Below, one piece after another: positions 33,391-45,948 of a stretch of 64,000 nt of DNA. Position 1 is the stretch's first letter; every line of letters starts with the position of its first letter. The translations under genes were made by a program, and so were the position numbers. The DNA is taken from NCBI GenBank assembly GCA_039881145.1, contig JAYKKI010000006.1, forward strand, positions 18,011,001 to 18,075,000, read 5' to 3'. The notes beneath the pieces are model-generated. The model was not told the DNA's origin. It ran no database searches and saw only the letters and a list, made by a program, of their open reading frames with translations. This stretch comes from Druceiella hillmani. Taxonomy: Eukaryota > Arthropoda > Insecta > Lepidoptera > Hepialidae.

Positions 33391-36300
33391 AGCTGGCTTT
33401 ATTCGTTAATTAATTAACTGAACTGTAATAATATTAATATTTGTAACTAGTTTAGTGTTTTGTTACTTAATAGTCGAGTTGTATAAACCAGAGTGACAAA
33501 ATTGACATTTTTCGATTATTGGGTACATAGAGGAGAATCAAATTTATATTGATAATATTATTCAGTTATATATTTTGAAGTATTATGTTAAAACCTATAT
33601 CTGAATTATCAAACCTATTTGGTAATGTCTGTATGATATAATGATTTTTATAATGTTTTATTATTCCTATATGAGAAAGCGATTTCGCCTGAATATTGCA
33701 TAGTTAAATACATTTACAAAAATGTATTAATTTAAAGTGCTGTAAACCAGTTTTCCAGTTCATATAGGTAGGAAGTAAAAAACGAGTACAGAAAAAGATA
33801 AAACAACAACCAGAAAACGAAAACGATTTTGTAATTTTAACCAATTACGAGAAAGAAGCTTAGATTAAGTGATTAATTTGCAATAAACTAGAACATGATT
33901 TTTGTGCACTTCCTGATGTAGTTATAGTGTCACATAATATGCAGAAGACAGCTTTAAATCACTAAATCATCAAAAAACAAGTCTCTTTAATCACAAGGAT
34001 TTTTCACAGAGTAATAATATTAATTCCTTCACCGAATTAATACACCATTAATACGGTTTCGAGTATATTTTACGGTATTTATGAGAAGTTTGCGTGGTAA
34101 AAGTTATAAAAAATATTATAGGTAGTTAGAAATTGTTAAACAAATTACTAGAGGAAAAGCAAAGCCTCTCGCCATCGTAAATACATTCTTTGTCGTTTTT
34201 ACAAAATTCTCATTGAATAAAATCCAAGACGAAGTTCATTTCACTTTTGCTACAGATGCAACCAACAAGTAAAATCTGGCAACGATTACTGCACAACAGA
34301 CCAAAAATGCTTCAAAATTTCCATTTTTGTGAACATGTCTTTGAATACTCTGCGTCAATAAAACCGAAATTAATAAGGTTTTATAAAAAATAACTTGTCC
34401 ACCGTCGAACATACTTACAAACAGGGCCCAATGGAGTCTTTGTTATCAGATATGTCGATAAAATACAATTTTATTTTAAAGTTATTATGGTTATGGTTTG
34501 TCACAGAATAAAATCTATGAAATTATTTCGAAAACTGTCTATGACGCATATACAATTATACTTTTAAATATTTATAAGTGATACCGACATTAGTTATCAG
34601 TGAATCGTATTAGCTTAAATCTATGTGGATAAAGTTTTAAAGCATATTCAAAGAGTAAAAGATCCATGACATTCCCCCGACTTTTTTGGATTTCAATATT
34701 GAATACGCAAGATTATCGTTTTAAGCATTATATCGCATATTAATAGAAAAGCTTTGAAAATATTTTATTAGAAATAGCGTGCGTAAAACTGTTATTAATA
34801 CCATTTTAGCCTATCATAAAGGTGAACTCGCATGCCCGAACATCACGCCAGCTATTAAATATATAATATCGTGAATTTCTTAAAAATTATGAGATTAGGA
34901 ATCATCGCTATAGTTTTCCAGTAAACCTTATGTATATTGCTAGCAACATAGTCTTTTTTATAATTTTAACTTTAACAGATTTGAAGATAAAAGGAGGTTA
35001 GGATGACATTTTTGTGGACATTTACAACAATGTCCAGAAATATCTTACATAAAATTCTGAAAAAATATTTTTGATCAGTTGATATGTGTAAAAAGACTAT
35101 TTCGAGTGATTTAATTGCCCTTCTAAAATTTCGTTATGAATTGTTTGGATTCTTACTACACTGTCGTCACGCCGTATTCCAAGTTTCTATCTCAAACGGT
35201 TATGACATTTTTTCATGATAATTTTGCAACAATATCACTAGAAATACCTTATATAAAATTCTAACAAGTATAGTGTTGAAACCCTTATGAATCGCTCGCT
35301 ATTATTGATATCGACCACATCATACATGAAATAAAAAAAAAGAAAACAATTGACGGTTAGATGTTTCCCCTCTAAAATTTATTATTTTTGAAAATTAATT
35401 ATTTAAAATTAATTATTAAACAAACATTACCAAAATGTTAAGCTTCTACATCAAACTATTTCGGGGAAATATTATTAAGGATTCTGCTTTCCCTTCTAAA
35501 GTACGTAAAAAATTATTAAAACATAAAACTATTTGTCGAATAATTTTATAAAATAATAGTATATTATATATTCGATAAAAATATATTTCAAATGATTTAA
35601 AATTTCGATGAGAAATTTTATCATTAACGGCTTCATTTTTAGAATAATTTTCCTAATAAAACTGAAAGTATAAATATCACAAGTAACAAAACTAATTTTA
35701 TGTATGAAACGTTATATTTATTTTTTTACTTGCGACTATCGAAAAACAGTAACGATATACCGCGGAAGAAAAATTCAAAGAATTAAAAAATATATTGATT
35801 GGATTCAAAGCTTAAGAAACCGAGTAAAGCACCGAGCTATAATTTTAAAACTAATACTAGAGTACAGAAGACTCTCTTCAGTACTTTTATTTAAGATGTC
35901 GATGAAAATGTAACCAGTAAGTAAAAGTAAATAAAAATTAGTAAGTTAATAAAAATTTAACGATGCGCACACATCACTTGACAATATCAATCAGGCACTC
36001 CACGCGTGTATGTGGCGCGGTACATACGGTTGACTCGGTAATAATATTATATACATATAAAAGAATGGGTGTGAAACCTGTCACATCAAATATGTAAGAA
36101 ATTAATTAAATTGTTCCTATATTTAACAGTACCGAGAGATCTTAATTATAAAAACAAATTAAAATAATTTAAATACCATTTTCTTTCATTAATAAATTCG
36201 AATATTCGACCTTTAAATATGTTTTAATTCATTATAAGGTTTGTCAAACAAAGCTACATGAATGATGAAATGAAATGGAAAAATGAGGAAATAAGCTCCT

Positions 36301-37379
36301 TAAACATTTTATTTAAATGGTCAATTAGACAAAATATAATCTCGATTTTTTTAATAAATCTCGAATTTTTTACGAAAAATCAGATATTTTCCAAAATTGT
36401 TTTTAAATGCTATTTCCACGGGTCTCTTTAAACTAGCAAGATGAATCAAAGCGAAAATTGCATCATGTTGTATACTCCAAAAACAGACTTAAGATACTAA
36501 GTCGCGAAACTCGCAAACTCGACACGGTCTTCGAAAAAAAATGTAAAACTCAAAATTCACAACAAATAACAGTAGAACAAATAGGTAGCAATAACAGTTA
36601 TTCTTAAATTGTTTAGAGAATGGGTGGACAAAAAATTTCAGTATTCATTAGTTTTTGAAACGTCTTCATTATGTACTTCTATAGATTTTTGCTATTCTTC
36701 TTCGTTTTTAATAATTCTTGACATATTAAAAATACACAATATGCGCGTTTATGAATAATGTTTTTTTTTATGGCGATGATTACAAATCGTATTTTATTTT
36801 TAAACTTTTTTATTTTTAGCCTCAGAATTGTTCGCTTTTATATTTTAAAACACACCAACCATTTTAGAAATGATATTCTAATTCTGTAACGCTGCAAAAT
36901 GTATTTAAAAATATTACGTGAATTACAACAAACTTGAGAGAGTATTGTAAAATTGTTTCATTGTTTTTATTGTGAAATAGGAAAAGTTTGTTATTAAGTT
37001 GTAATTATCGAAAGAGGAAATGCTTTGTGAACTTATGTATTTTTGCGGTAATCATTAAAAAAATCCGAAAACTAATAATGATTAATATTCTCTAAACCTC
37101 GAAATCATACGCCCAGTTGATGTTTTATTGATTGGCCTAAACGGATCTTTAAAGCGCATATATCTGCGCGGCCGGCGCGCCGCCTTGGCCACTTAGCCTA
37201 GTGAATCGCGCCACTTAGCATAGAAAATATCTGGGTCCTATTCTAGCTGACTTTTCAATTCGTGGCAGGTCTAAAGGCGACGCTCTCTTGACCACGCACA
37301 AGTTTAGTTGCAACTCTTGTCATGTGCTAATCCTATGACGGAATCCACTGAACTGAACTCCGTTATATTCCAGTCATGT
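33391..37379. other. Long intergenic stretch, no gene seen
   Basis: AT-rich. Two related segments at about 34994-35065 and 35198-35275 ('ggttatgacattttt...acaat.tc...agaaatacctta.ataaaattct') form a diverged direct repeat. The plus-strand frame at 35704-35913 is unrecognised and probably chance. A GC-rich spot, GCGGCCGGCGCGCCGCC, lies at about 37168. Confidence 0.55.
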
Positions 37380-37625
37380 CTGACAGTTGACTAATTGTGC
37401 GGTGACGATCTTCATGGATAGTAATGTTGATTTTGTCAACATTTTCGTCAGTTCTTGAGGATGAGGGGCGCCCAGAACGAGGTTGGTCTTCAATCAATAT
37501 TTCCCCACTTTTAAAATGCGAAACCAGTCGTAGACCCATGCTTTACTCATTGCCTCATTCATGTAAGCTCTTTGGAGCACTGCAAGAGTTTCAGTAACCA
37601 TTTTTCCCAACAGAAAACAAAATTT
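37380..37625 (-). pseudogene. mariner-type transposase N-terminal fragment
   Basis: On the minus strand from 37625 leftwards: MVTETLAVLQRAYMNEAMSK and VYDWFRILK match the first helix-turn-helix of mariner transposases; after a 1-base frame change IEDQPRSGRPSSSRTDENVD follows, then a second helix-turn-helix-like IHEDRHRTISQLSDMTG. The remainder of the transposase, including the catalytic domain, is missing at 37380. The fragment sits 260 bases left of an intact-ended piggyBac element. It bound terminal repeats in the ancestral element. Confidence 0.75.
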
Positions 37626-38115
37626 TACTGCCGACTCTCTTACACATAAATAAAAATAAATAGAAAATATTTATTTATTTAAAATTAAACTTTGGATGAA
37701 CGCATGGTCGCACGGCACCGCAGCATCGTACTGACTGAGAAATAATTGTTGTACAACAACTGATACGTATAATTATAAAAAAAAATTCGGATAGTTTTTA
37801 AAGTTCTTCTGCTACAGGTGTGGTAGAATTTGATACGATAATAGTCTCAAAGCAATTTTATGAAAAATATTTCAAGAATTTTACATTTAACACTACAGTG
37901 CACGTCCCTCCTTTTTTATTCAAGTTTGCTCGCGTGCTCTACCATGATAGAAAAAGTTAAATGTAATTTTTTGTAACTAAAAGGAATTGAAATAAATAAA
38001 GTAAAATAAATAAAGTTCTTAACACTTACGAACTAATTTAGGAATATATTGGTAATTACTCTAACTTGCCCATTTTGGCAAGTTAGAGATTAGCGCGTAT
38101 AAAATGAAAAAAATA

Positions 38116-38244
<129 letters not shown>

Positions 38245-38253
38245 TTCAGACTT

Positions 38254-39843
38254 TTATTTATCTTCTTCCTCACATTCGAGGCATAAGACGCTCTGGTGAT
38301 CAGGGAAAATCCACCTGGCACAAAGTTTACACCCCTTTTTAGTGGTGCAATTACTGGCTAGTGAGCCCATGCAACATTTGCCTACTCTTCCCAACCTGTT
38401 GGGTTCATTACGTGGCATCTCATCAGTGTAGCTTAAAAGCCATTTTGTCTTACTTTTTGTTTCGCAAGTTCAAATGAGAGGTCAAGCAGGAAATCACGGT
38501 GCACAATATCTTGCTGCCCTTTATTTAGTTGATGGATGACCATCTATACCAGCTATATCCAAATAATTGAAAAAAAGGGTAAGCGGCCACCGTCGTCAAT
38601 TTTACGAAAAGCTGTACCGTTTGCACATTTTAACCAAAATATCGACACCACATTTAGTGCGATTATAACAGGTTATTATTTCTTGCTTTCCATCATTCCC
38701 TGTTTCTGGTTCTATGGTCTTGTCGTAGTGCATAGTCGATAGCAAAGCAACTGATACACAATTTGGTTGGAACCCAAAACAAAGGTTAGTAGATCTGTTT
38801 TAAATTTATGGAATTCATTTGATATTCCAGGTCGGCTTGCTTTCAGAGTGCCTACAAGAGTTTTTCTTCAGTAGCTCTAAACTTGTAGAAAGACTTATGA
38901 AATAATTGTCCGTGGTCATGTTGCCATAAAGTGGATCGAGAAGACGAAGAACCACATCATTTACTTTGTTGGCTGTGCTCCAAATTCAAAATTGTATATG
39001 TAAGGAAACTTTGTGTCAACAATCATGTATAATTTTATACCAAATTTATCTGGTTTGTTCGGAATATAAACGATAAATGTACAACTTCCCCTAAACCCAA
39101 ATAGCTATTCATCCAATGTGAGATAATCACTAGGTGTAAAATTTGTTTTGCAGTTATCCTCCATTATCTCTGTGATTTCTCGAACAGGGTTGTCGAACAG
39201 TTTGTCAATACTCCGTCGTTCTACTCGATCATTCACGTCGTCAAATCGAAGTGCACGCAAAAGAAATCTAAATTAATTTATTGATTTGTTCCAAAAGTCA
39301 TTGAGATTACGACGTCTAGAATGTAACATCCCTATCCAATCCAATCAGAACTCTGATTTCAACCATATCAGTTTTTTTGCATCCCTTTCTCTTTGGAAAC
39401 GGCTTTAAATTTTATCAATATAAATATTTGTACTAGACACAACAATTTCTAAAACCTTTCGGTCAAAAAATAACTCGTAAACTTTTAGTCAAAAAATAAT
39501 CGTAAAAAATAACTCCCTTTCGACCCGGAGGTCGAAATCTAATATTTTGAAGTCTCACCCGCGTTTCTGGAGGACATGTTTTATTCCATTGAGTTCCGTT
39601 CTTAGAGATATAAACTTCTCTACTCGCATTAGTCGATGACAGTTCAGAAAGAGATACGTCGTCATCAGATGAAAAATTTTCCCTCACCACTTCGCATAAG
39701 AAGTCAGATCTATCTTGTTCCATTGATATTGGCGCAGGAGCCGTGCTGTCCTCTCCGTCATCTAATTCAATCAGTTGAACTTCATCGTCATTATTATCTT
39801 CTTCTAGCCACCTCAACACTTGACTTTCCATCTGTGGATCCAT
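38254..39843 (-). pseudogene. piggyBac-like transposase, inactivated
   Basis: Start at 39843: MDPQMESQVLRWLEED, an acidic N-terminal region, then YISKNGTQWNKTCPP. After frame changes near 39490 come a YELFFDRKVLEIVV segment, then RALRFDDVNDRVERRSIDKL near 39230, LTLDE and FRGSC (near 39110), a YIPNKPDKFGIKLYMIVDTK stretch near 39050 and, at the end, the Cys-rich C-terminal domain CKLC...H...CLEC followed by TAA at 38254. Several stops (for example after LTLDE and after AQPTK) inactivate it. The length of about 530 codons is close to the family's usual size, so decay was mainly by point changes. Confidence 0.85.
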
Positions 39844-40234
39844 ATTTTCTCAAGAAATCACTAAAGACGAAAATAAAAATTATTCGATATAAAACAAAAT
39901 ATACAGATAATAGCAACTTGCATTCAACATAATCAAAATATTATAATAAAGACCAATCTTAATATCATTAACAGTAAACATTTTAAAATAAAGAATTATG
40001 TAGCTTTAGTTACGCCAATACTCGTACGTACTACTATAGAAGAATGCCGACTTTGGCGGGAAAATACGGAAGTATGCGTCCACGCCGTCGCTTGACGCCA
40101 CACTAATCCGTTGCGTAAGTTTGTTTTCGAGGGTTATCTAGGGATGCGGAAGGAAGGTCAAAAAACGAGAGAGGGACACGCAAACATGCATTTGCGATCT
40201 ACCATAATAGATTGCGCGTGCACTCTAGTGTTAA

Positions 40235-41267
40235 TACCAAATATTGGTTAAATCTCATAAAGTGTTGAGTTTTTTTACCTTTATTGATCACGTTTCACTG
40301 TCGAAATGATGAAAGGAATCGCTAAAATGATTCCTTTCATCATTTTAAATGGAAAGTCGTTGGAAAAATACACGTACATACCCAATAAAGGTCATTGAAA
40401 CTATCTATCTATCTTGAGCAGTCAGGAAAAATTATTACACGGGAAGGAAGTTACTTTTTCATAAATGGTATTTAGCCTTGTATATGAAAAGTCTTTCACT
40501 TATATGTATTTAATCAGATCAGATCAGTAACTTCAATTACAATCAATAATGGCATCAAATTTATTGGTACTATTGCTACGTCGGGCAACAGAAATATTTT
40601 AATGAATATTTCTATTAGAGAAGGGAAACATAATTTTTAATAGTTTCAACGGTCACCTAAGAGCCAAAATTAAAAATTCAACAAAAAATTACTGTACACG
40701 TTAAAGGTCAATAAATTAGATAAAAAATTATTCAGAAAACAAAGCGTTTATAAAAAGTTACCAATTATAAATTACCTGGTTTAAAAATAACAAAATATAA
40801 AAAATTGCAAAATAAAATATTTTACGGCGCGTTATTTTCAAATGAGAACAACGTCGATCCCGAAGAGTGATTAGAGAGTAATGCTATTAAAATTGTGCGG
40901 TTGTAGCGTACTAATAATGTGAACAGTTTTATTCTAGTATTAAACAGAATGTAGAAAGCTTGATATTTATAAAAAATCCATAAATCTATTCTATACTATA
41001 TTTCGCACTTCTTTTTTTAAATGCTGCAATAGCCAAATGGAGTAATAAGCCAAAATCCTAATATCGTTCCACCCTAAAGGAAAATTGATAATTTTTCATG
41101 AAAATTCACAATTATGTTCATTCCAATTTTATTTCTTCTTTAATTCCTTATTATATTACAATCAATAATTATTCATTTTCAATGAATATAAATATATTAT
41201 ATTTATGATTTCATTATGATTTCTATTTTTAAAAGTGTTGATAATGAAGTGAGCCAAAAAGATTTAT
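40235..41267. other. Intergenic, one hairpin, no gene seen
   Basis: AT-rich; no exon 4 for UGT pseudogene P2 is visible. Contains the hairpin at 40304-40345. Confidence 0.6.
40304..40345. repeat. Short hairpin, 17-nt perfect arms
   Basis: AAATGATGAAAGGAATC, 8-base loop, exact complement. Confidence 0.95.
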
Positions 41268-42235
41268 TTGTTATTTTGTGTAATTTTAAATATAACTATC
41301 TTCAAAGATATTTTATTGAAAGTATAAATTTTGACACTTATTTCAATGCCGAAATGAATACATTTCTTTACATTTAAATGATTCACAATAAACGTTATTC
41401 CGATCAAAAGGACATTCATATATTCTGCTTCTTCTAATGAATCTAAACTAACTAGGGTAATAAAAACCTTAATATGTCGATGACCTTTAACGTAATGTAT
41501 TCAGAGTATTATTATGTAACTAAAAGTATTTCAGTACCAATTAATTTTCGAAAGAATTACAATAATTTTTCATCTGTTTCATTTTAAATAATCTTATTTA
41601 ATTCTTAAACCGAAAAGCTCAGTAAAAACGAAATGTTTTTTTCAGAGAAGCATACTTACGGCAAATCTACCATCTTGTAGTCAGTGATGAATAAATATAA
41701 AAAGGATCGGCATATCACAAATTTATTTAAACTTTATAAGTCATTAATATTGAAAATTTCATTTTATGTAGTTTCACAAAAAATGTAGGTCAAGTAGTGA
41801 CTATTATTGTCCATGAACAACTATAATTGTACTCTGAAATTTTAAATAAAGTTTATTTATCTACGTACGTGAAAATTTATATATGTATTACTGCCACCTC
41901 GGGCACCAACATTCCAAATTTCGGGCACAATGTCTGAAGGAGAAGTGTTTGGTAGTGGAACATCTCCAGAATTACGAAATAAACCTGCATCAATGTGTCA
42001 GGTGTTCGAGCAACCCACAATCTTTTCTCCTTTTTCTTGCAATATAATATTTTTCGCCATGCTGAAATTTGTAATCTATACACAATCGATTTTAGATCGG
42101 GAACTTAGGCACTAACTGTTACTAATGTTTGTATTTATCTCCCGAACAGTAGTGTATAGTATTCAAACATTACAAGCAGGTATTAACCATTTTGATAAAG
42201 TATCTCTCTCAAATTTCTACAAGACGTTGTATCGT
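41268..42235 (-). pseudogene. UGT33-like pseudogene P2 (exons 2-3 remnants)
   Basis: Exon 3 (41484-41268) has an acceptor (AAAG before GTCATC) and stays open for all 72 codons: HIKVFIT, then LVSLDSLEEA in place of TQGGLQSFEEA, LLIGI, NVKKCIHFGI, KISLK and ITQNNK. One codon is deleted, the DQ sugar-binding pair is replaced by NH, and the donor GT is now AT. Exon 2 is a scrap (about 42235-42175) with YNVL, a stop in place of Trp, KFE.DTL and then SKWL, showing an internal deletion. Exons 1 and 4 are not found. It must be older than P1. Confidence 0.8.
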
Positions 42236-42719
42236 TGACGTTGTCTAGTATTAACGTGTTTTTCTATTTTATATTTCATAAGTTAAGTTCATACAATAGG
42301 TATATGCTAAGACAATAGGTATATATGAAACAGTAGATAGAGAACATGAAAAATATGGTTTGTAATCAATTCTGTTAAACTAAAAAATAATGTGATGATT
42401 GAAATTAGGATCAGGAATCAGTTATTGCTATACAATTCAAAATGTTTGATTTATATGGCCGATTAGTCATAATTCAATTTTATTAAAACCTTAAGTTCGT
42501 GCCTACCCTATTTGTTACCCATGGGCTTATACAATATTATACCTATTTTAAGTTAATGTATATTTTTTGCTAAATGACTGACGGTAGAGCACGCTTGCCC
42601 GGATACCAGCATAAGAAACGAAAACTCGAAAAATATGGAGAATAGCAAAAGCAAGCAGGGACATTATAATTAAACTTACCTTTTTTTCAAGAAGGCTTGA
42701 ATAAAGGTGAGCTAAACAA
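42236..42719. other. Intergenic, nothing recognised
   Basis: No coding similarity; only short frames. Confidence 0.6.
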
Positions 42720-44544
42720 ACCAATGTCACCCACAGACCTACAAGAAACCGATGTAGTAGCTACGAACCCGCTTAACGATATGATAAAGGTATACTAAAT
42801 ATAATCTGTGAACTTACTGCATCTGGGTCAAATGTTATAAGTATTTCAGTAGATTCAACGTCCTTTTTAGATGCCTGTACAAAAATATGGGCCGACAAAA
42901 TAACAGATGCAGAAATAATAATTTTAATAAATAGAATTTCTCCTAACCCTTTGTATCAATTTGAATTTCCACGAGATAAAAATATTCGGAGGTTTACTTC
43001 GAAGTATTATAAGAGAAAGCTTAAATACGGTGAAGAAATTTTGAGAATTGGCTTGTATAATCTGTACTAAAAATTCGGTGTATTGTTTTTGCTGCACAAT
43101 ATTTTTCTATCTAAATGATCTTTATATTTTCCTATCTAGATGTTACGAAATCCCATAACAAGCTGTAAAATTTTGGTTCAAACTTTTACGTAGGATCAAA
43201 TCATCGCATATGATTAGTTCCGAGACACAAAGAATAATTTAATCAGAAATAGAGCACTGGAATGGAGTTATGTTTCGTATTGCCTCCATCATCAAAATAT
43301 TGGCAAAAAGTGGTTTTGCTTTTCAAGGTACTTCAGATAATATGTATCAATATAACAATGGTAACATTTTAAAACTAGTTGGTTTGTTAGTCGAATCTGA
43401 TTATGTTATGCAAGAATATGTACGCAGAGTTTTGAAGAATGAGGAGAAACAAGTAATATATTTAAGTAAAACGATTCAGAATGAGTTGATTAATACGATG
43501 TCAGACAGTATAAAAACCCATATTCTGAAAAATATTATTAAATCGAAATAATATTACATTATTTTAGATTGCAACCCGGAGTCTAGTAAAACCAAGGGGA
43601 TGATCCTCATAATTAGGTATGCGTCTACTATTCAAATCTTAGAGCATCCAAGAATGTTAGAAATTGTAATAAAAGAAAGTTTTTTAAGATTTATACCAAT
43701 GAAAAAATTTACAGGTCTCAAACTAAAAGAAGTTATCTTAGAACAATCATCAGCACTCGCATTGTCTTTAGAGAACATAAGAGGGCAAGGGATACAATAA
43801 CGGATACAATATGAAAGGTATTCAAAGGATAAAACCAGGATAAAACAACACGAGTCCACAGGCATTTTATGTTCCTTGGAGTAGCTATTCTTTGAATTTA
43901 GTAGTAAACGTCACGGCAAGTCTTCATTAGAAGATACAATTTTTTTTTTTTTAATATTTTGCAAAATATATACGTGTTCTTTTCCTCGTCAACATTGAGA
44001 TAGTAATTTCTTATGTTGAATGTAAAAGGTATTATTCTAAAATACTTAGTGACACGAGTTGGAAAAGTCGAATCGAGACAATAAAATCACTAAGACATTA
44101 AATAGGCCAAGTTTACGATGCATTGTTTAGTTTTTACCAAAACGCAGTTATGGATACGTCTACACGAGACGAAACTTCCGATTTGTTTAATTAACTTATA
44201 AACTTTAAACAACAGTTTATTTTTTTATGTTCGGTAATAATTTGGTACGAAACTTTGAATCGCATAAATCTTGTCAGTAAATTAATTCAACTCAAGTTCA
44301 AATGGTTATGTTACTCAAGTCCTTGATGACGGCAAGGCGTTAAAAAAAATCGGTAAAATGTATCTAAACAACGTGTTCTATTCAAAAACAAGCAGTTTAG
44401 GTACAAGTATGATGAACCAATCATTGATCTCCATAAAAAATACAATATCAAAGTATTTTTTCACATTATAGATATAGCTATAAACTCTTTAAAGTTAACG
44501 TTTTCCAGGGTTACTGAGCATAGTAAATATTTTACTTTTTTATA

Positions 44545-44568
44545 TAATATATATATATATATATATAC

Positions 44569-44611
<43 letters not shown>
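44545..44611. repeat. Compound (AT)n-(GT)n microsatellite
   Basis: AT-type repeats run directly into about 17 GT units; located inside the hAT remnant. Confidence 0.95.
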
Positions 44612-44837
44612 TTAAGGGGATTGCCAAAAAATTAATTGTTAGAACATTGTAGGAACCTCGAGACTATTTTAACCCAAACTAACTTATTTGAAATAAGTGG
44701 ATTATAACTTTCAGAGGAGTTGTCAGTCTTTCGTATAATTTTAAATAGTAATTTGTCCCTCAAGACCTTTTAAAATTTTAAGGTTTGATCCATATATCAG
44801 TACCACACTCAAAATTCTTTTGACTTTACCAGTAAAA

Positions 44838-44890
44838 AGAAAAGCTTCTTTCACCGCTTGCAACTAGCAAGCGGTGAAAGAAGCTTTTCT
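44838..44890. repeat. Perfect hairpin, 24-nt arms, inside hAT coding sequence
   Basis: Left arm 44838-44861, loop AACTA, right arm 44867-44890. The right arm is original coding sequence (ASGERSFS); the left arm is its inverted copy, placed between LLTLPV and ASGERSFS. Confidence 0.97.
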
Positions 44891-45061
44891 AAATTAAAAA
44901 TAATAAAAAATTATCTGCGGTCCACCACGACACAAAAAAGATTACTTGGATTGATTGTGATTTCAATAGAATACAAGGTTTGCGACAATATAAATTTAAC
45001 AGAAATTATTAAAGATTTGGCAGAAAAAAATGGGAATAAAATTATTTTAGTTATTAAGTAG

Positions 45062-45948
45062 AACTTAATGTTCCCTGAGAAAAAGTGTTTTAATTCAATT
45101 TGTTTATTTTTTAAGAATGTCTAAATAGTTTTGTGGCGCTACATAATTACTGTGTCTTTTTTTTATTTGGATTAAATTTAAACAAAATCATTTCTTGCAC
45201 GTTTTTTAATTGATTCAAACTGCTGGTAAACATGTCATTAATAACTCGATGTAACAAAATTACATAAATATAAACTCACTTTATATAACATGTTGGTTCA
45301 TATCTATTAAAACTGAACCGATTTATATGAAATTTTTACCGTTCTCTAAATTGAAAAATATATAAATTGATAAAAAAACTTTCAATCCAAATAGTAGTTT
45401 CTAAGAACCTCGTAAACAAACATATATATGTACATTCATGAAATTTGGTGTACGCCTTTAGAAGTCTTTAGAAGACTTATATAATATTCACACATAATAT
45501 TAGTCTATAATATGTGTGAATATTGTATAATTCCAACAATATTATATACATACAGGTCGAATTGTTAACTTCCTTTTTTTAAAGTCGATTAAAAATTGCA
45601 CCATCTCTGGGATAACATGCTAGTAACTTATAAGGTGTCATAAAGATCAGGTGTCATTGCAAACGACGGTAAATATTATTTGTACACAGAGCAGCTAAAT
45701 AGCTAGATCAGGCCATGTTGGCAATAATGCAATGTCCTAAGTTGGGCTATCAGTATGTCGGTACACCAACAACATAATTCAAATTTTCGTTTCTAGAAAT
45801 AACTTTAAAATCAATTTCAAAAATAAATTTCATAGAACAACTGCATTTATATATCATGAAAAATTATTACAAAAGACACCTTGCTTTCTAAATAATACAT
45901 TAATATTTTTATTAAAACAAATGAAATAATCTTAGCGAATAATTTTTT
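45062..45948. other. Intergenic 3' of UGT gene C
   Basis: Contains a hairpin at 45479-45528 and, on the minus strand, an AATAAA at 45908-45913 about 40 bases after the stop of gene C, a likely polyadenylation signal. Confidence 0.55.
45479..45528. repeat. Short hairpin, 18-nt arms
   Basis: ATATAATATTCACACATA and, after about 14 bases, its complement with one mismatch. Confidence 0.9.

Larger units (their letters stand above)
42720..45061 (+). pseudogene. hAT-type (ZMYM1-like/TTF-finger) transposase remnant
   Basis: Plus-strand pieces follow the order of hAT-derived proteins related to ZMYM1. Near 42955 a FPRDKNIRRFTSKYYKRKLK segment; 43270-43551 with IKILAKSGFAF, NNGNILKLVGLLVE and LSKTIQNELI; after an in-frame TAA, YYIILDCNPESSKTKGMILI (catalytic region); then SPQAFYVPWSSYSLNLVVN near 43860 and KSRIETIKSLRH near 44070; finally KILLTLPV near 44805 and ASGERSFSKLKIIKNYLRST (44865 on), the C-terminal dimerisation segment, ending at 45061. 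Multiple stops, a microsatellite and an inserted hairpin break it. Confidence 0.82.

Noticed and set aside
37166..37190. GC-rich GGCCGGCGCGCC stretch that could be a cloning linker
   Set aside because: Flanks are continuous native-looking AT-rich DNA and nothing else suggests vector sequence.
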